Below are positions 37,997 to 46,656 of a stretch of 64,000 nt of DNA, piece by piece. The stretch is from NCBI GenBank assembly GCA_000621425.1, contig JHYJ01000006.1, positions 279,393 to 343,392 of the forward strand. The letters are read 5' to 3'. Made by a program: the position numbers and the translations under genes. Under the pieces are notes generated by a model. That model made no database searches. It saw only the letters and a program-made list of their open reading frames with translations, and had not been told where the DNA came from. Each line of letters starts with the position of its first letter. Position 1 is the stretch's first letter. Source of the stretch: Lachnospiraceae bacterium AB2028. GTDB taxonomy: Bacteria > Bacillota > Clostridia > Lachnospirales > Lachnospiraceae.

Positions 37997-39949
37997 ATGG
38001 CCAATAAGTTTTTGACAATCTATGTCAGTTCCGACATGATCCGTATCGCCGAGATCACCAAGAGTGGCAAGGATCAGGTTCTGCTCAGCAATGCCGCCGA
38101 GATAGCAACACCTGCAGGGTGTTTTAATGACGGATATCTGACAGATGTCACGGCTACCGCCGAGGCAGTTCGTACTGCAATTTTCGGACGGGGGTTCAGT
38201 TCAAAAGATGTTGTCTTTACCATTGCAAGTAAGAAAATTGCCAGCAAAGAGGTAGAGATGCCTTATGTGAAGAACATGAGGAAACTGCAGCAGGTGCTGC
38301 AGGCAAATTCGGGGGATTATTTCCCGATGAGCGGATCGGGGGATTATGTCTTCGCTTATTCGCTCCTTGAAGAAGTAACCATGAATGCTGATGGTGCAAA
38401 CAAGAGATTCTACCGTATCTCTGCTGTTGCAGCACCCATGGATCTTGTAAGATGTTACTATGAGCTGGCTGAGGAACTTAAGTTAAGTGTTAAGCATATC
38501 GATTACTTCGGTAACTCAGTAATTCAGCTCCTTCGCTTACAGATGCAGCCCGGACGTACCGATCTGGTTCTTCAGATAGAAATGGATCAGACATATGTAA
38601 ACGTTATGCGTGGTAAGACTCTTGTTCTTCAGCGTAATGTTAACTATGGTAAAACTGCAGTTATAAATGCCCTTATGGATGTCAAGAAGATATCCGAGAA
38701 GGATGCAAGAACCCTTCTTTCTAACGAGGCTCTCCTTGACCAGCATGTTACTGCTGATGAATATGCTCAGGCAGTGCAGGGTATGGTAAATGGTATCGGA
38801 CGTGCAGTTGAGTACCATAGAACCAAGAATGCTAATGATCCCAGTGCTACATTGCAGGGAATCAAGGTGTTTGGTGAGGGATCTGCTATAGCTGGTATTG
38901 AGAAGATTCTTGAACGTGAGCTTGGTGCAAGGGTTGAGCATTTTGATACTCTTGCCGGCGTTACAATTAAAGGACAGGCTGCTCTTAAGGCTGAGGAGGT
39001 TCTGAGATATCTTCCGAATATTGGATCTGTTATAGATCCAATGGATCTTGTGATTACTTCGGGTAAGAAGTCCGCAATTGAGAGTTCTGACATGCTCAAG
39101 TACCTCAAGATTGTTCTTGGCGTTGCCGCTGTTGTTATGTTTGGGTGGACTGGCATTACATTTATACAGCACAAGGTCGCAAAAGATGCAAGAGATCAGA
39201 TGCAGGCAAATATTGATGCAATAGCGGATATTGAGCAGATTCGTCAGGATTACGAGAATGCGCAGTATCTGTTTGCGGCCCTTGATACATTCAAATATGA
39301 AAAAGAAAATGATAATAATATGCTTCCGCAGTTCATTGATGACCTTGAAAACAAAATGCCGAAGGATGCAACTTTAGGTAGCTTTAGTGCTGAAAATGGT
39401 GATGTTACATTTGAGGTTACCAGTGGATGGCATACAACTACAAAGAACGAGCTGGCGGATTTCATAGTACAGATGAAAGAACTTGATTATGTTAGTGCGC
39501 TTTCGATTCCTGATGTGGCAGAGGATTACTGCATACGTTTTATGACGCCCAATGCAACTATTGATCAGTTAGAGGATGGTGAGGATGCATATCTTAGGTA
39601 TATATCTGATGACCCCCTTATTTTGGGCGAGTATGTTGAGGTTTCCAGTACCGAAGATCTTGAAGATTTAATCAAGCAGATGGCATTAGGTGAGGGAGCT
39701 GAGGATCTTCCGCCGGAGCTTACACTTGAGAACATAAACGATCTTTCTATTATGCTGATACAGAATAAGTATACTGTGTCGTGTCATGTTGGCTTTGATT
39801 ACTCTGTTGAAGATAAGGTCAATGAGGACGCTGGAATAACTGGAGATAAGGCGATAGTGCTCAATATATCTGAGTCAGCAGAAGGGGATACAGGGGAGGC
39901 TCCTACTGAAAGTGAGGGAGCGTCAGCTGATGAGGAGGTGATTGAATAA
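37997..39949 (+). CDS. pilM: PilM-PilN fusion, pilus alignment complex
   Basis: A 650-residue protein. Residues 1-355 have the actin-like PilM pattern (YVSSDMIRIAEI at the start, VFGEGSAIAGIEKILE near 291). A single membrane helix follows at about 369-390, then a PilN-like periplasmic part with a coiled stretch (395-440) and a ferredoxin-like region (TLGSFSAENGDVTFEV). In most species PilM and PilN are separate and PilM holds the N-terminal tail of PilN, so here they are tied covalently. An acidic tail follows residue 630. Its stop overlaps the pilO ATG by one base. PilO as next gene supports the call. Confidence 0.88.
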   Translation: MANKFLTIYVSSDMIRIAEITKSGKDQVLLSNAAEIATPAGCFNDGYLTDVTATAEAVRTAIFGRGFSSKDVVFTIASKKIASKEVEMPYVKNMRKLQQVLQANSGDYFPMSGSGDYVFAYSLLEEVTMNADGANKRFYRISAVAAPMDLVRCYYELAEELKLSVKHIDYFGNSVIQLLRLQMQPGRTDLVLQIEMDQTYVNVMRGKTLVLQRNVNYGKTAVINALMDVKKISEKDARTLLSNEALLDQHVTADEYAQAVQGMVNGIGRAVEYHRTKNANDPSATLQGIKVFGEGSAIAGIEKILERELGARVEHFDTLAGVTIKGQAALKAEEVLRYLPNIGSVIDPMDLVITSGKKSAIESSDMLKYLKIVLGVAAVVMFGWTGITFIQHKVAKDARDQMQANIDAIADIEQIRQDYENAQYLFAALDTFKYEKENDNNMLPQFIDDLENKMPKDATLGSFSAENGDVTFEVTSGWHTTTKNELADFIVQMKELDYVSALSIPDVAEDYCIRFMTPNATIDQLEDGEDAYLRYISDDPLILGEYVEVSSTEDLEDLIKQMALGEGAEDLPPELTLENINDLSIMLIQNKYTVSCHVGFDYSVEDKVNEDAGITGDKAIVLNISESAEGDTGEAPTESEGASADEEVIE

Positions 39950-40839
39950 TGGGCAGACTTTCAGATAGAGATGCTTCGATAATAATGGTCTTGTTGGTTA
40001 TTGCCATAGTTGCATTTCCCTATGTATTTTACATCAAGGATGCAAAAGTGGAAACTGAATCATTGAAACAGGAGTATGTAACTCTTGAGGCAAGGTATCA
40101 TGAGCTTCAGGAAATGGACAAGCACAGGGAGGAGTTTCTTACTCGTACTAAGGAACTCAATGATGAGACTGATGCTATTGTTGCTTCTTACCCGGCTGAT
40201 ATTGTTCAGGAAAACTATACTATGTTCCTCCTCAATACAGAGCTGAATCATGACCTTACTACGGCGAATTTTAATGAGACCAATAGGAAAGTTACTTGGG
40301 ATGAAGCGTGCAAAGTTTTATTCATTGATACTGTTTCGTATGGTGAGAATGAAGAAGTTCCTATCCAAAACGAGAATGTAATCACTCCCTATGTCAGTGT
40401 GTTTAACGAGTCCACTATTACATATAAAACATATTACTCAGGAATGAAGGATTTGTTGGCATATTTCATAGATCAGCAGGCATGTGGTCTTCCTATGTGT
40501 TATTCAGCTTTTAGTGCAGAATATGACACTGGTACAGGTGTTATAACTGGAAGCTTTGTGTTGGATCAGTTTGCGATTAAGAATACCGAGGATCCTGACC
40601 GTGTCTTGGAGCCTGTTGAGGTATTCCCGGATCTCGACAAGTATGATCTTAGGGGCATGCTTTATGAGTATGGTACTAATGGTATCGACGGCAATAATGG
40701 TGTTTTTGGCCCTCTGGTATTGGAAGATGAACTTTCTGAGGAAGGTGAGGCTGCTAGAGACGCAATGGATAATGGTACACCGGCCGCTGGAGAAAATGCC
40801 GAAACACCTCAGGCAGAGGAAACTCCTGCAGCGGAGTAA
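39949..40839 (+). CDS. pilO: PilO-like alignment protein
   Basis: A 296-residue protein with an N-terminal membrane helix (about 11-28), a coiled coil (about 33-70) and a PilO-like domain with the YYSGMKDLLAYFID segment near 163. It pairs with the PilN part of the upstream fusion in the inner-membrane complex. The sequence is diverged, so the call rests on length, topology and position. The C-terminus is acidic and Ala/Glu/Pro-rich (265-296), similar in composition to the tail of the upstream protein. Start and stop overlap shows coupling. Confidence 0.8.
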   Translation: MGRLSDRDASIIMVLLVIAIVAFPYVFYIKDAKVETESLKQEYVTLEARYHELQEMDKHREEFLTRTKELNDETDAIVASYPADIVQENYTMFLLNTELNHDLTTANFNETNRKVTWDEACKVLFIDTVSYGENEEVPIQNENVITPYVSVFNESTITYKTYYSGMKDLLAYFIDQQACGLPMCYSAFSAEYDTGTGVITGSFVLDQFAIKNTEDPDRVLEPVEVFPDLDKYDLRGMLYEYGTNGIDGNNGVFGPLVLEDELSEEGEAARDAMDNGTPAAGENAETPQAEETPAAE

Positions 40840-40853
40840 TTGATGGAATGATA

Positions 40854-40880
40854 CTGCGGCACAGTAATGCTGTGCTGCAG
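40854..40880 (+). promoter_or_regulatory. hairpin behind pilO
   Basis: The stem CTGCGGCACAG/CTGTGCTGCAG has 11 pairs including one G-U. There is no U-run behind it, so it may be a pause, processing or stability element and not a terminator. Confidence 0.45.
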
Positions 40881-40915
40881 TAATTTCTGTTTATGACAGT
40901 AATTTCTGTTTATGA
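40878..40915 (+). repeat. perfect 19-base tandem duplication
   Basis: CAGTAATTTCTGTTTATGA occurs twice head to tail (40878-40896 and 40897-40915). The first copy overlaps the 3' arm of the hairpin at 40854-40880. Confidence 0.9.
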
Positions 40916-41061
40916 AAAATGATGTTAAAAATGATTTGTTAGCAGGTTTTTCACAAGCAGAAATAGAAAACCATAGGATATTAAAAAAAAAGCATGGATT
41001 GATGTTGTTGCTACGCAACAGTTATGTTAATATATTTTTAAGTTGTGTGCATTTCTTTTGA
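40912..41061 (+). CDS. possible small ORF, 49 residues
   Basis: An open frame MKNDVKNDLLAGFSQ... of 49 codons fills most of the pilO-prepilin gap. There is no clear ribosome site (the tandem repeat precedes it) and no recognised domain. The first 30 residues are charged and helix-like. It could be chance; it is listed because it is the only frame in a 248-base gap. Confidence 0.2.
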   Translation: MKNDVKNDLLAGFSQAEIENHRILKKKHGLMLLLRNSYVNIFLSCVHFF

Positions 41062-41087
41062 AAAGGGGACAAATAGGGAGGTCACAG

Positions 41088-41933
41088 ATGGAAAGTAATA
41101 AGATAAGAAGACGTGAAAGGATATGTAATAACAGGGGTGTATCACTTGTTGAGCTTGTAGTGGCGATGGCTCTGTTTGTTATTGTAATAGTTCCTATTTG
41201 CGCATCTTTTATCACATCCATGCGGGTGAATCAGAAATCAAGAAAGATGATGGCGGCGAATGATCTTGCACAGTCTATTGTGGAAGGGTATTCGGGCAAG
41301 ACATATGAAAGTTTGAAAAATTCAATATCGAATATTGGGACCGCAGATCTGAGCGGTAACCTTGCATTGTCAACGGGCGGTTTTGTCAGCAGCAATGTGG
41401 GTGGAGCTGAAATTGTAAGTGTTAATATATATAATCAGAAGGATAATGGCCGGCCGGGTGTCTCTTGGAATGGCATGACAGGTGTTAAGAGTGGCATTGG
41501 AGTAAAGGAGGCTGTGACCGGCAAGGTTTCTGTTTCAAGAAATGAGATAAAGTGGGCAGGGACGTCTGTCAGTACCAACTCGCTCATAAGTGAGAATAAA
41601 GCGATAGCGGTGTCTCTTAATAGGGCTGCGGCAGCGGATTTCCGTGCAATTTTAGGGACTGATATCACTGATTATAGGTCGCAGAAACTTATGGGTGTTA
41701 GTGATCCGGAGGGAACGATTTCATTCCTTTGCTATACAGGACTTCATTCTGAAGGGTACTATTTTGACGCCGTTGTGATGTTTATACCGATGGCGAATAC
41801 TCCGGCTCAGAAATATTATTCATATGAGGCTATGGTGTATATTTATGAGATAGACGGTAAGGATTTGTCTACCAGATTGAACAAAGAACCGGTTCTTTCG
41901 TTGATGACCGGTATAAAGAATAGGAATGGATGA
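41088..41933 (+). CDS. minor prepilin, PilV-like
   Basis: A 281-residue prepilin. The leader has 17 residues and the cleavage site reads NNRG|VSLVELVVAM with glutamate at mature position 5, followed by a long hydrophobic helix. GGGAGG at 41077-41082 decides the ATG at 41088; the open frame from 41043 lacks a site. The rest looks like a beta-rich pilin head. It is the first of five prepilins and probably a minor, tip-located subunit. Its stop region overlaps the next open frame, which truly starts at 41983. Confidence 0.85.
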   Translation: MESNKIRRRERICNNRGVSLVELVVAMALFVIVIVPICASFITSMRVNQKSRKMMAANDLAQSIVEGYSGKTYESLKNSISNIGTADLSGNLALSTGGFVSSNVGGAEIVSVNIYNQKDNGRPGVSWNGMTGVKSGIGVKEAVTGKVSVSRNEIKWAGTSVSTNSLISENKAIAVSLNRAAAADFRAILGTDITDYRSQKLMGVSDPEGTISFLCYTGLHSEGYYFDAVVMFIPMANTPAQKYYSYEAMVYIYEIDGKDLSTRLNKEPVLSLMTGIKNRNG

Positions 41934-41982
41934 TTATGGTTGTTGTCAACGGGGATGCAGCGAACTGGGAGGAGAAGGTTTT

Positions 41983-43722
41983 ATGTTTAAATCATTAAAA
42001 AAGATTAAGGAAAAACTTACGACAGGAAAGAGAGTTACAAATGATCGCGGCGCGGCACTTGTGTCTGTTCTTATTGCAATCACGTTTATTGCAATAATAG
42101 CTACGTCGCTCTTGTACATGGTATATATGAATTATCTCACTAAAGTTATGAGATATGGGTCTACTGACAATTTTTATACCGCTGAGTTCGCTTTGGATGA
42201 TCTTTCGTCCGAATTGCAGCAGATTGCCGTTGACAAGGGAAATTCAGGCGGAAGTATTGATGATGCCATTGCTGATATTCGGTCAAAGGTTGGTGCTGGA
42301 CCTTCTGCCGGAAAGTCGACTTATGACCCTGATGCTGTAGCAGCCTATATAAAGACTGCAAATAAGGATGCTAATATAGTAGTTACTACATCGTATCCGT
42401 CAGGAACCGATAATTATGAGGATACAGCAAACCAGGTTAAACTCAAGGGTGTAGTTATAACAGCTACGGATGAAAAGGGATATGTGAGTACTATTACTTC
42501 GGATATAATCATAAAATTCAGCCCTGAAGGTAAGGGAGATTTGGATATATGTGATTTCAGTATGATAACTGATAGGCCGGTATTTATTGGCGGCGGCGAC
42601 TTTATTATGACAGGTTGTGCCTACACGCAGAAGTATCGTGAAGGTGGTACGGATAAGGCCTATTCTGTTGATTCCACCAAGACGATTCCGGCAAAAGATG
42701 CTCTGTTTATAACCGGTGGTGCATCAGTACATATTCTTTCGGAACGTGCAATTTTTAATGGAAATGTAGAAGTTAAGACAAATGATTCGAGTTTACCACA
42801 GGGTGATTCTGTTTTGGAAATACTCGGTGATGTCTATGTAATGGGTGACCTTAAGCTTTCACCCGGTGCTAAGGTTGTTATTACAGGAAGCCTTAAACTT
42901 ACAGGTCATGTAACCGGCAGCGGCTATACCATAATAGAGAAGGTTCCGGGTGATTCTTTAAAGGAAGGGTGGACTTATCCCGGTGGAGCTATCTGTCCGC
43001 TGTATGATTCCACATCACCGGACGGTCTTGTTTGCCAGCTTTTCTGCGATAATGTGCTGTTCTGGAACAAAGACAAGTCTGAACTTGCTTACTTTGACTT
43101 TAACCAGTATTTTAAAAATAGTGAGAATGGACGAGTTACGTACAGTGATATTGAGTTCCCTCATGCAAGTTCTCCGAAACCTAAGCTTAAGCTTCAGATG
43201 TGTGCTGCCGATGTTTTCAATTCCGGTATTGAAAATACGCTTGCGTTAATACCTAATAAGCCTGTTTCTGTAAAGGGTATTTGCACAAATTCAACTATTG
43301 TATCCAGTTATGGCTACCTGTTTAATGGTTCAGACTACACCAATGCATCTTATATGCAGAGAATGGATAAGGATCAGTATAACTGGATGATAAATACGTG
43401 TCTGCCTAAAATAAACACTACGGGTGAGATTTATGATTCCAGTGGTAATAAGGTTTCAGGTAATGCAGGAATGGACGGTGTTGCTGCAGGAACTGAGATG
43501 CCCATAACAAAGCCGTCAGGATTTGAGGAAGAGTCATACGTATACGGTTCTGAAACGAGAACAATTTATTATAATCCTTCCAGTGACGTATGCTACCTTC
43601 CAATAAAATATCTGCTTGATGACAATACCAGCGGTGTCATTACGAAATTGTTTGATTCTGTGAGCAAGGTTTCTGATCCTACGACATCTACAGTTATTTA
43701 TGAGAACTGGATCAAAGAGTAA
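41983..43722 (+). CDS. large minor prepilin without Glu5, PilX/GspK-like
   Basis: A 579-residue prepilin-like protein. The leader of 23 residues ends in NDRG|AALVSVLIAITF; position 5 is serine where other pilins have glutamate, as in GspK/PilX-type tip subunits. GGAGGAG supports the ATG at 41983. Beyond the helix there is a very large head, with a repeated beta-like stretch at about 190-310 (ITDRPVFIGGGDFIMTG, GASVHILSERAIFNG, GDVYVMGDLKLS) that resembles a beta-helix or bactofilin-like fold. A tip or adhesive role is inferred from missing Glu5 and size. Confidence 0.82.
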   Translation: MFKSLKKIKEKLTTGKRVTNDRGAALVSVLIAITFIAIIATSLLYMVYMNYLTKVMRYGSTDNFYTAEFALDDLSSELQQIAVDKGNSGGSIDDAIADIRSKVGAGPSAGKSTYDPDAVAAYIKTANKDANIVVTTSYPSGTDNYEDTANQVKLKGVVITATDEKGYVSTITSDIIIKFSPEGKGDLDICDFSMITDRPVFIGGGDFIMTGCAYTQKYREGGTDKAYSVDSTKTIPAKDALFITGGASVHILSERAIFNGNVEVKTNDSSLPQGDSVLEILGDVYVMGDLKLSPGAKVVITGSLKLTGHVTGSGYTIIEKVPGDSLKEGWTYPGGAICPLYDSTSPDGLVCQLFCDNVLFWNKDKSELAYFDFNQYFKNSENGRVTYSDIEFPHASSPKPKLKLQMCAADVFNSGIENTLALIPNKPVSVKGICTNSTIVSSYGYLFNGSDYTNASYMQRMDKDQYNWMINTCLPKINTTGEIYDSSGNKVSGNAGMDGVAAGTEMPITKPSGFEEESYVYGSETRTIYYNPSSDVCYLPIKYLLDDNTSGVITKLFDSVSKVSDPTTSTVIYENWIKE

Positions 43723-43731
43723 GGAGGAGGC

Positions 43732-44310
43732 ATGAGAAAAGCAATTAAAAAGAGCCTGGCGGAGAATAAGGGTTTCTCGCTGGTGGAAATCATGGTGGTA
43801 ATTGCCATTATGATGATATTGGTAGGTATGGTTTCCATAACTTTTAGCGTAGTAGGCAATGCTAATGTTTCCAAGGCAGCTAATTCCCTTAACTCATCCT
43901 TTGCCACAGCGAGATCCACCTGTATGGCTAAAGGATTAGATTCAGGTACGCTTACGATAAAAATAATTGGTGGAAAGGTATATACTTACATCGGAACTGC
44001 TGCGGATGGATATGCAGCAACTGCAAGTCAGATGGAGAAGGTTACAAATAATTCTATATCTGTTGAGTATTCGGCAAGTGATAAGGGCAAGGGTGGGGCT
44101 ATTCTTCCGGAGGGCTATGTTAAGCAGTATGCATTCAGACCATCTGGTAAAATGTGTGTTGTTAATTATTCCGGCGGCGCGGCTCCGACGTATACGGATT
44201 ATACGACTGACTCTTGTGTATGTTATATTTTTAAGAATAAAAAGCGTGGTGCTAGAGCATTTATTTATCCTGAAACAGGTCGGCATGATGTTGGGATTTG
44301 GAATTTCTAA
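43732..44310 (+). CDS. minor prepilin, GspH/FimT-like
   Basis: A 192-residue prepilin with a 14-residue leader and the site ENKG|FSLVEIMVVIAIMM. A mid-helix break and the SFATARSTCMAKG segment after the helix are GspH/FimT/FimU-like. AGGAGG precedes the ATG, 9 bases behind the stop of the large prepilin. It is probably a member of the minor-pilin initiation complex. Confidence 0.86.
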   Translation: MRKAIKKSLAENKGFSLVEIMVVIAIMMILVGMVSITFSVVGNANVSKAANSLNSSFATARSTCMAKGLDSGTLTIKIIGGKVYTYIGTAADGYAATASQMEKVTNNSISVEYSASDKGKGGAILPEGYVKQYAFRPSGKMCVVNYSGGAAPTYTDYTTDSCVCYIFKNKKRGARAFIYPETGRHDVGIWNF

Positions 44311-44322
44311 GGGGAGGTCGCA

Positions 44323-45840
44323 ATGAAGAGATTTGGTAATTCTAATAAGGGTTATACATTGGTTGAACTATTGGTTGCAATGGCCATATTGGTCATTATG
44401 CTGATGGAAGTATATTCGGTTATGGCAAATAGTTCCACAATATACAGAAAGGGAAACTATGAGGTTCAGCTGCAGACGGAGGCTCAGCAGGTAGTACAGC
44501 AGTTGGAAGATCTGATGGCTGACTGCAATGGCAGTATTGAGTTTGTCTCTGCCAATAAGACGTTGACCATATCAAACAATGAACTTAATCCTGCTACGGG
44601 AACTAAGACAGCTGTTAAATATATCATCAATTATAATGCTCCGGATCCTGCGCACGGGGTTTATTTTGGCTCTCTTTCGTACAACAAGACTGTCTCTGGG
44701 GGCAGCTTGACATCGGGTATTCCATTTGCGGATTATATTGATGACTTTTATGTTGATATGTCCACATATGATAATGATAATGTCACTATTTATGTGAAAG
44801 TAGCAAATGAGGATTATTCATATACTGTTGCAGAGGATGTATATCTTAGAAACGAGATAGGAAGTGGTGGTACAGGTGAGGCCGATGATACCACAGATGC
44901 AAAGCAGTTCTTAGATGTAAAGCGTTATGCTACATACAACCTTGATAAGCTTTTTGATAAGACGGAGGACGGTAAGAAATACGATTATAATGATTTCTAT
45001 TTTAAGGATGCGACTACCGGCAGTAAGAAGACTTCTGTGACGGAGTATGCCATAAGTGGAAAAGAGCTTACAGTTTTAGCTTCTTATAGGGATGTGACCA
45101 ATAAAGAGTTTGGTCCGTATATGATATATGCGACCGGTACGATTACAGATTTGGCGACCGGTACAGTTACAACTATTGATGATGATCATGCATTGAAAAT
45201 TAGTGCACATACTGATGAGGTTTCGTGGGGATTTAATGATTATTCCATATACTACATTCCGTCCGTTGAACCATCGTATGCAGTTACTGGTCTTACAGAG
45301 TTCAAGGGAATAAGTTTGGCGGATGCGGATACAGTAACTTATTCATATATGATACTGTCGGCAGATCATTATCATTATAAAGACGATAGCGATGGTACCA
45401 GGTTACACCAATTGTCAACTGCGACAAAGAAAAAGACTAATACAGGTACCGCACCCAGTTCGCAGGGGTCAGATTCCACGGTTATTTTTTACAATGAGGC
45501 TACAAACATAAATGGTGATGGCAAGTGGAGGTTTTATCAGGATGGTAGTACGACCGAGCATCAATATGACGTGTCACTCCCTCCGCTGCGTAATTACGTG
45601 GATGCGACATCAAACGCTATCGTAACGTATAATAACAAGGCAACATGGAATGTTAGCAGAAGTGATGAGTACATAAATACTACTGATAGTGTATTGTCAA
45701 ACGGACATAAGTTTTATATCCAGGTTGATGTTAAATGGAAGAGTCCGGATCTGACAAAGTCATTTAAGATTTATTTGTATCCGATTAATAGGACATTGAC
45801 GGATGATGAGAAGGCTTTGCTTGATGCTCAGTTAAATTAA
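44323..45840 (+). CDS. large minor prepilin, PilW-like
   Basis: A 505-residue prepilin. The leader has only 10 residues and the site is SNKG|YTLVELLVAMAILV. After the helix, QLQTEAQQVVQQLEDLMAD is the PilW/GspJ-like amphipathic stretch. The head is unusually large, rich in Asp, Thr and Tyr, and has no recognised domain. GGGGAGG precedes the ATG, 12 bases from the upstream prepilin. It likely pairs with the Glu5-less subunit at the pilus tip. Confidence 0.83.
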   Translation: MKRFGNSNKGYTLVELLVAMAILVIMLMEVYSVMANSSTIYRKGNYEVQLQTEAQQVVQQLEDLMADCNGSIEFVSANKTLTISNNELNPATGTKTAVKYIINYNAPDPAHGVYFGSLSYNKTVSGGSLTSGIPFADYIDDFYVDMSTYDNDNVTIYVKVANEDYSYTVAEDVYLRNEIGSGGTGEADDTTDAKQFLDVKRYATYNLDKLFDKTEDGKKYDYNDFYFKDATTGSKKTSVTEYAISGKELTVLASYRDVTNKEFGPYMIYATGTITDLATGTVTTIDDDHALKISAHTDEVSWGFNDYSIYYIPSVEPSYAVTGLTEFKGISLADADTVTYSYMILSADHYHYKDDSDGTRLHQLSTATKKKTNTGTAPSSQGSDSTVIFYNEATNINGDGKWRFYQDGSTTEHQYDVSLPPLRNYVDATSNAIVTYNNKATWNVSRSDEYINTTDSVLSNGHKFYIQVDVKWKSPDLTKSFKIYLYPINRTLTDDEKALLDAQLN

Positions 45841-45868
45841 GATAGGGATTTATATTGTTATTCTAATT

Positions 45869-45894
45869 GTCAGACAGTCTTAAGGCTGTCTGAC
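45869..45894 (+). promoter_or_regulatory. hairpin in front of pilA
   Basis: A perfect stem GTCAGACAG/CTGTCTGAC with an 8-base loop lies 32 bases before the pilA ATG. There is no U-run. It may protect a processed pilA message. Confidence 0.5.
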
Positions 45895-45925
45895 GTTATG
45901 ATAGGAAAGGCAGGGGTTTATCTGT

Positions 45926-46408
45926 ATGAAACGTTATCTTCGTGGAAAAAAATCTAACAAAGGCTATTCTCTGGTAGAATTGATTATTGTTGTAGGTATT
46001 ATAGCAATAATTGTTGCAGTTGTTGGTGCCGGACTGCTTAGGTACATAGAAAAGACTAAGATTAGGAAGGATGTATCAAATGGAGAGGCGATTTTGACGG
46101 CATTGACGGCTGCTGCAAATGAACCGGAAATATACCGTGATATGATTAATAATGCTTCGTGGTCTACAGAGTTGACTCCCGGAACTGATATGTCAGCCAG
46201 CTACGCCCTGCATATGGGAATGCTTTTTACTACAGCAGGTCAGAATATAGGAAAGTTGCCTGAATTTGAGTATAAGAAAACGCAGCCTACAGAATGGGCT
46301 ATGTGGGTGGTACATGTTGATAATCATCTTGAATGCCATGTTGGAATAAAAACTGCGTCAGGCACGTATGAGGTTGCGCCTAATCGTGAAGGACCGTATG
46401 CAAACTGA
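45926..46408 (+). CDS. pilA: probable major pilin
   Basis: A 160-residue prepilin, of normal major-pilin size. The leader of 13 residues ends in SNKG|YSLVELIIVVGIIAII; Glu5 is present, and the helix continues through LRYIEKTKIRKDV, typical of type IVa pilins. The head is compact with two regions rich in Thr and Ala. It is last of the prepilin cluster, is preceded by its own leader hairpin and is followed by a strong terminator, which suits a separately tuned, abundant subunit. The major-pilin assignment is by size and position. Confidence 0.84.
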   Translation: MKRYLRGKKSNKGYSLVELIIVVGIIAIIVAVVGAGLLRYIEKTKIRKDVSNGEAILTALTAAANEPEIYRDMINNASWSTELTPGTDMSASYALHMGMLFTTAGQNIGKLPEFEYKKTQPTEWAMWVVHVDNHLECHVGIKTASGTYEVAPNREGPYAN

Positions 46409-46435
46409 CGTGTACCGAGATGCCGATCATTTTTT

Positions 46436-46465
46436 ATCGCCGGGATATTTATCCCGGCGATTTTT
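46436..46465 (+). terminator. terminator of the pilus locus
   Basis: A perfect stem ATCGCCGGGA/TCCCGGCGAT with a 6-base loop is followed by TTTTTA. Confidence 0.93.
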
Positions 46466-46486
46466 ACTTTGTTCTGTAAAATCCAT

Positions 46487-46515
46487 TTGACAATTCTTTT
46501 TTTTCTTTGTATAGT
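46487..46515 (+). promoter_or_regulatory. sigma-A promoter of topA-codY
   Basis: TTGACA (46487-46492), 17 bases, TATAGT (46510-46515), close to consensus. The leader of about 135 bases contains a hairpin TTGG/CCAA with TCAT/ATGA inside (about 46565-46585). Confidence 0.85.
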
Positions 46516-46656
46516 ATTTTACCGTGAGTTGTAAATACATCTTTTATTGATATCATGCATGCTTTGGTTCATATTTATGACCAAGTATTGCTACATATCT
46601 GTATTTATTTATAGAAGAAATAAATTAGAAGAAATTGATGAAGGGGAAGAATATTC

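Noticed and set aside
38537..39172. 211-codon minus-strand frame opposite pilM
   Set aside because: No domain, no ribosome site, and pilM is well supported on the other strand.
45869..45894. terminator between the PilW-like gene and pilA
   Set aside because: The stem is perfect but no U-run follows, so it was listed as a hairpin of unknown role.
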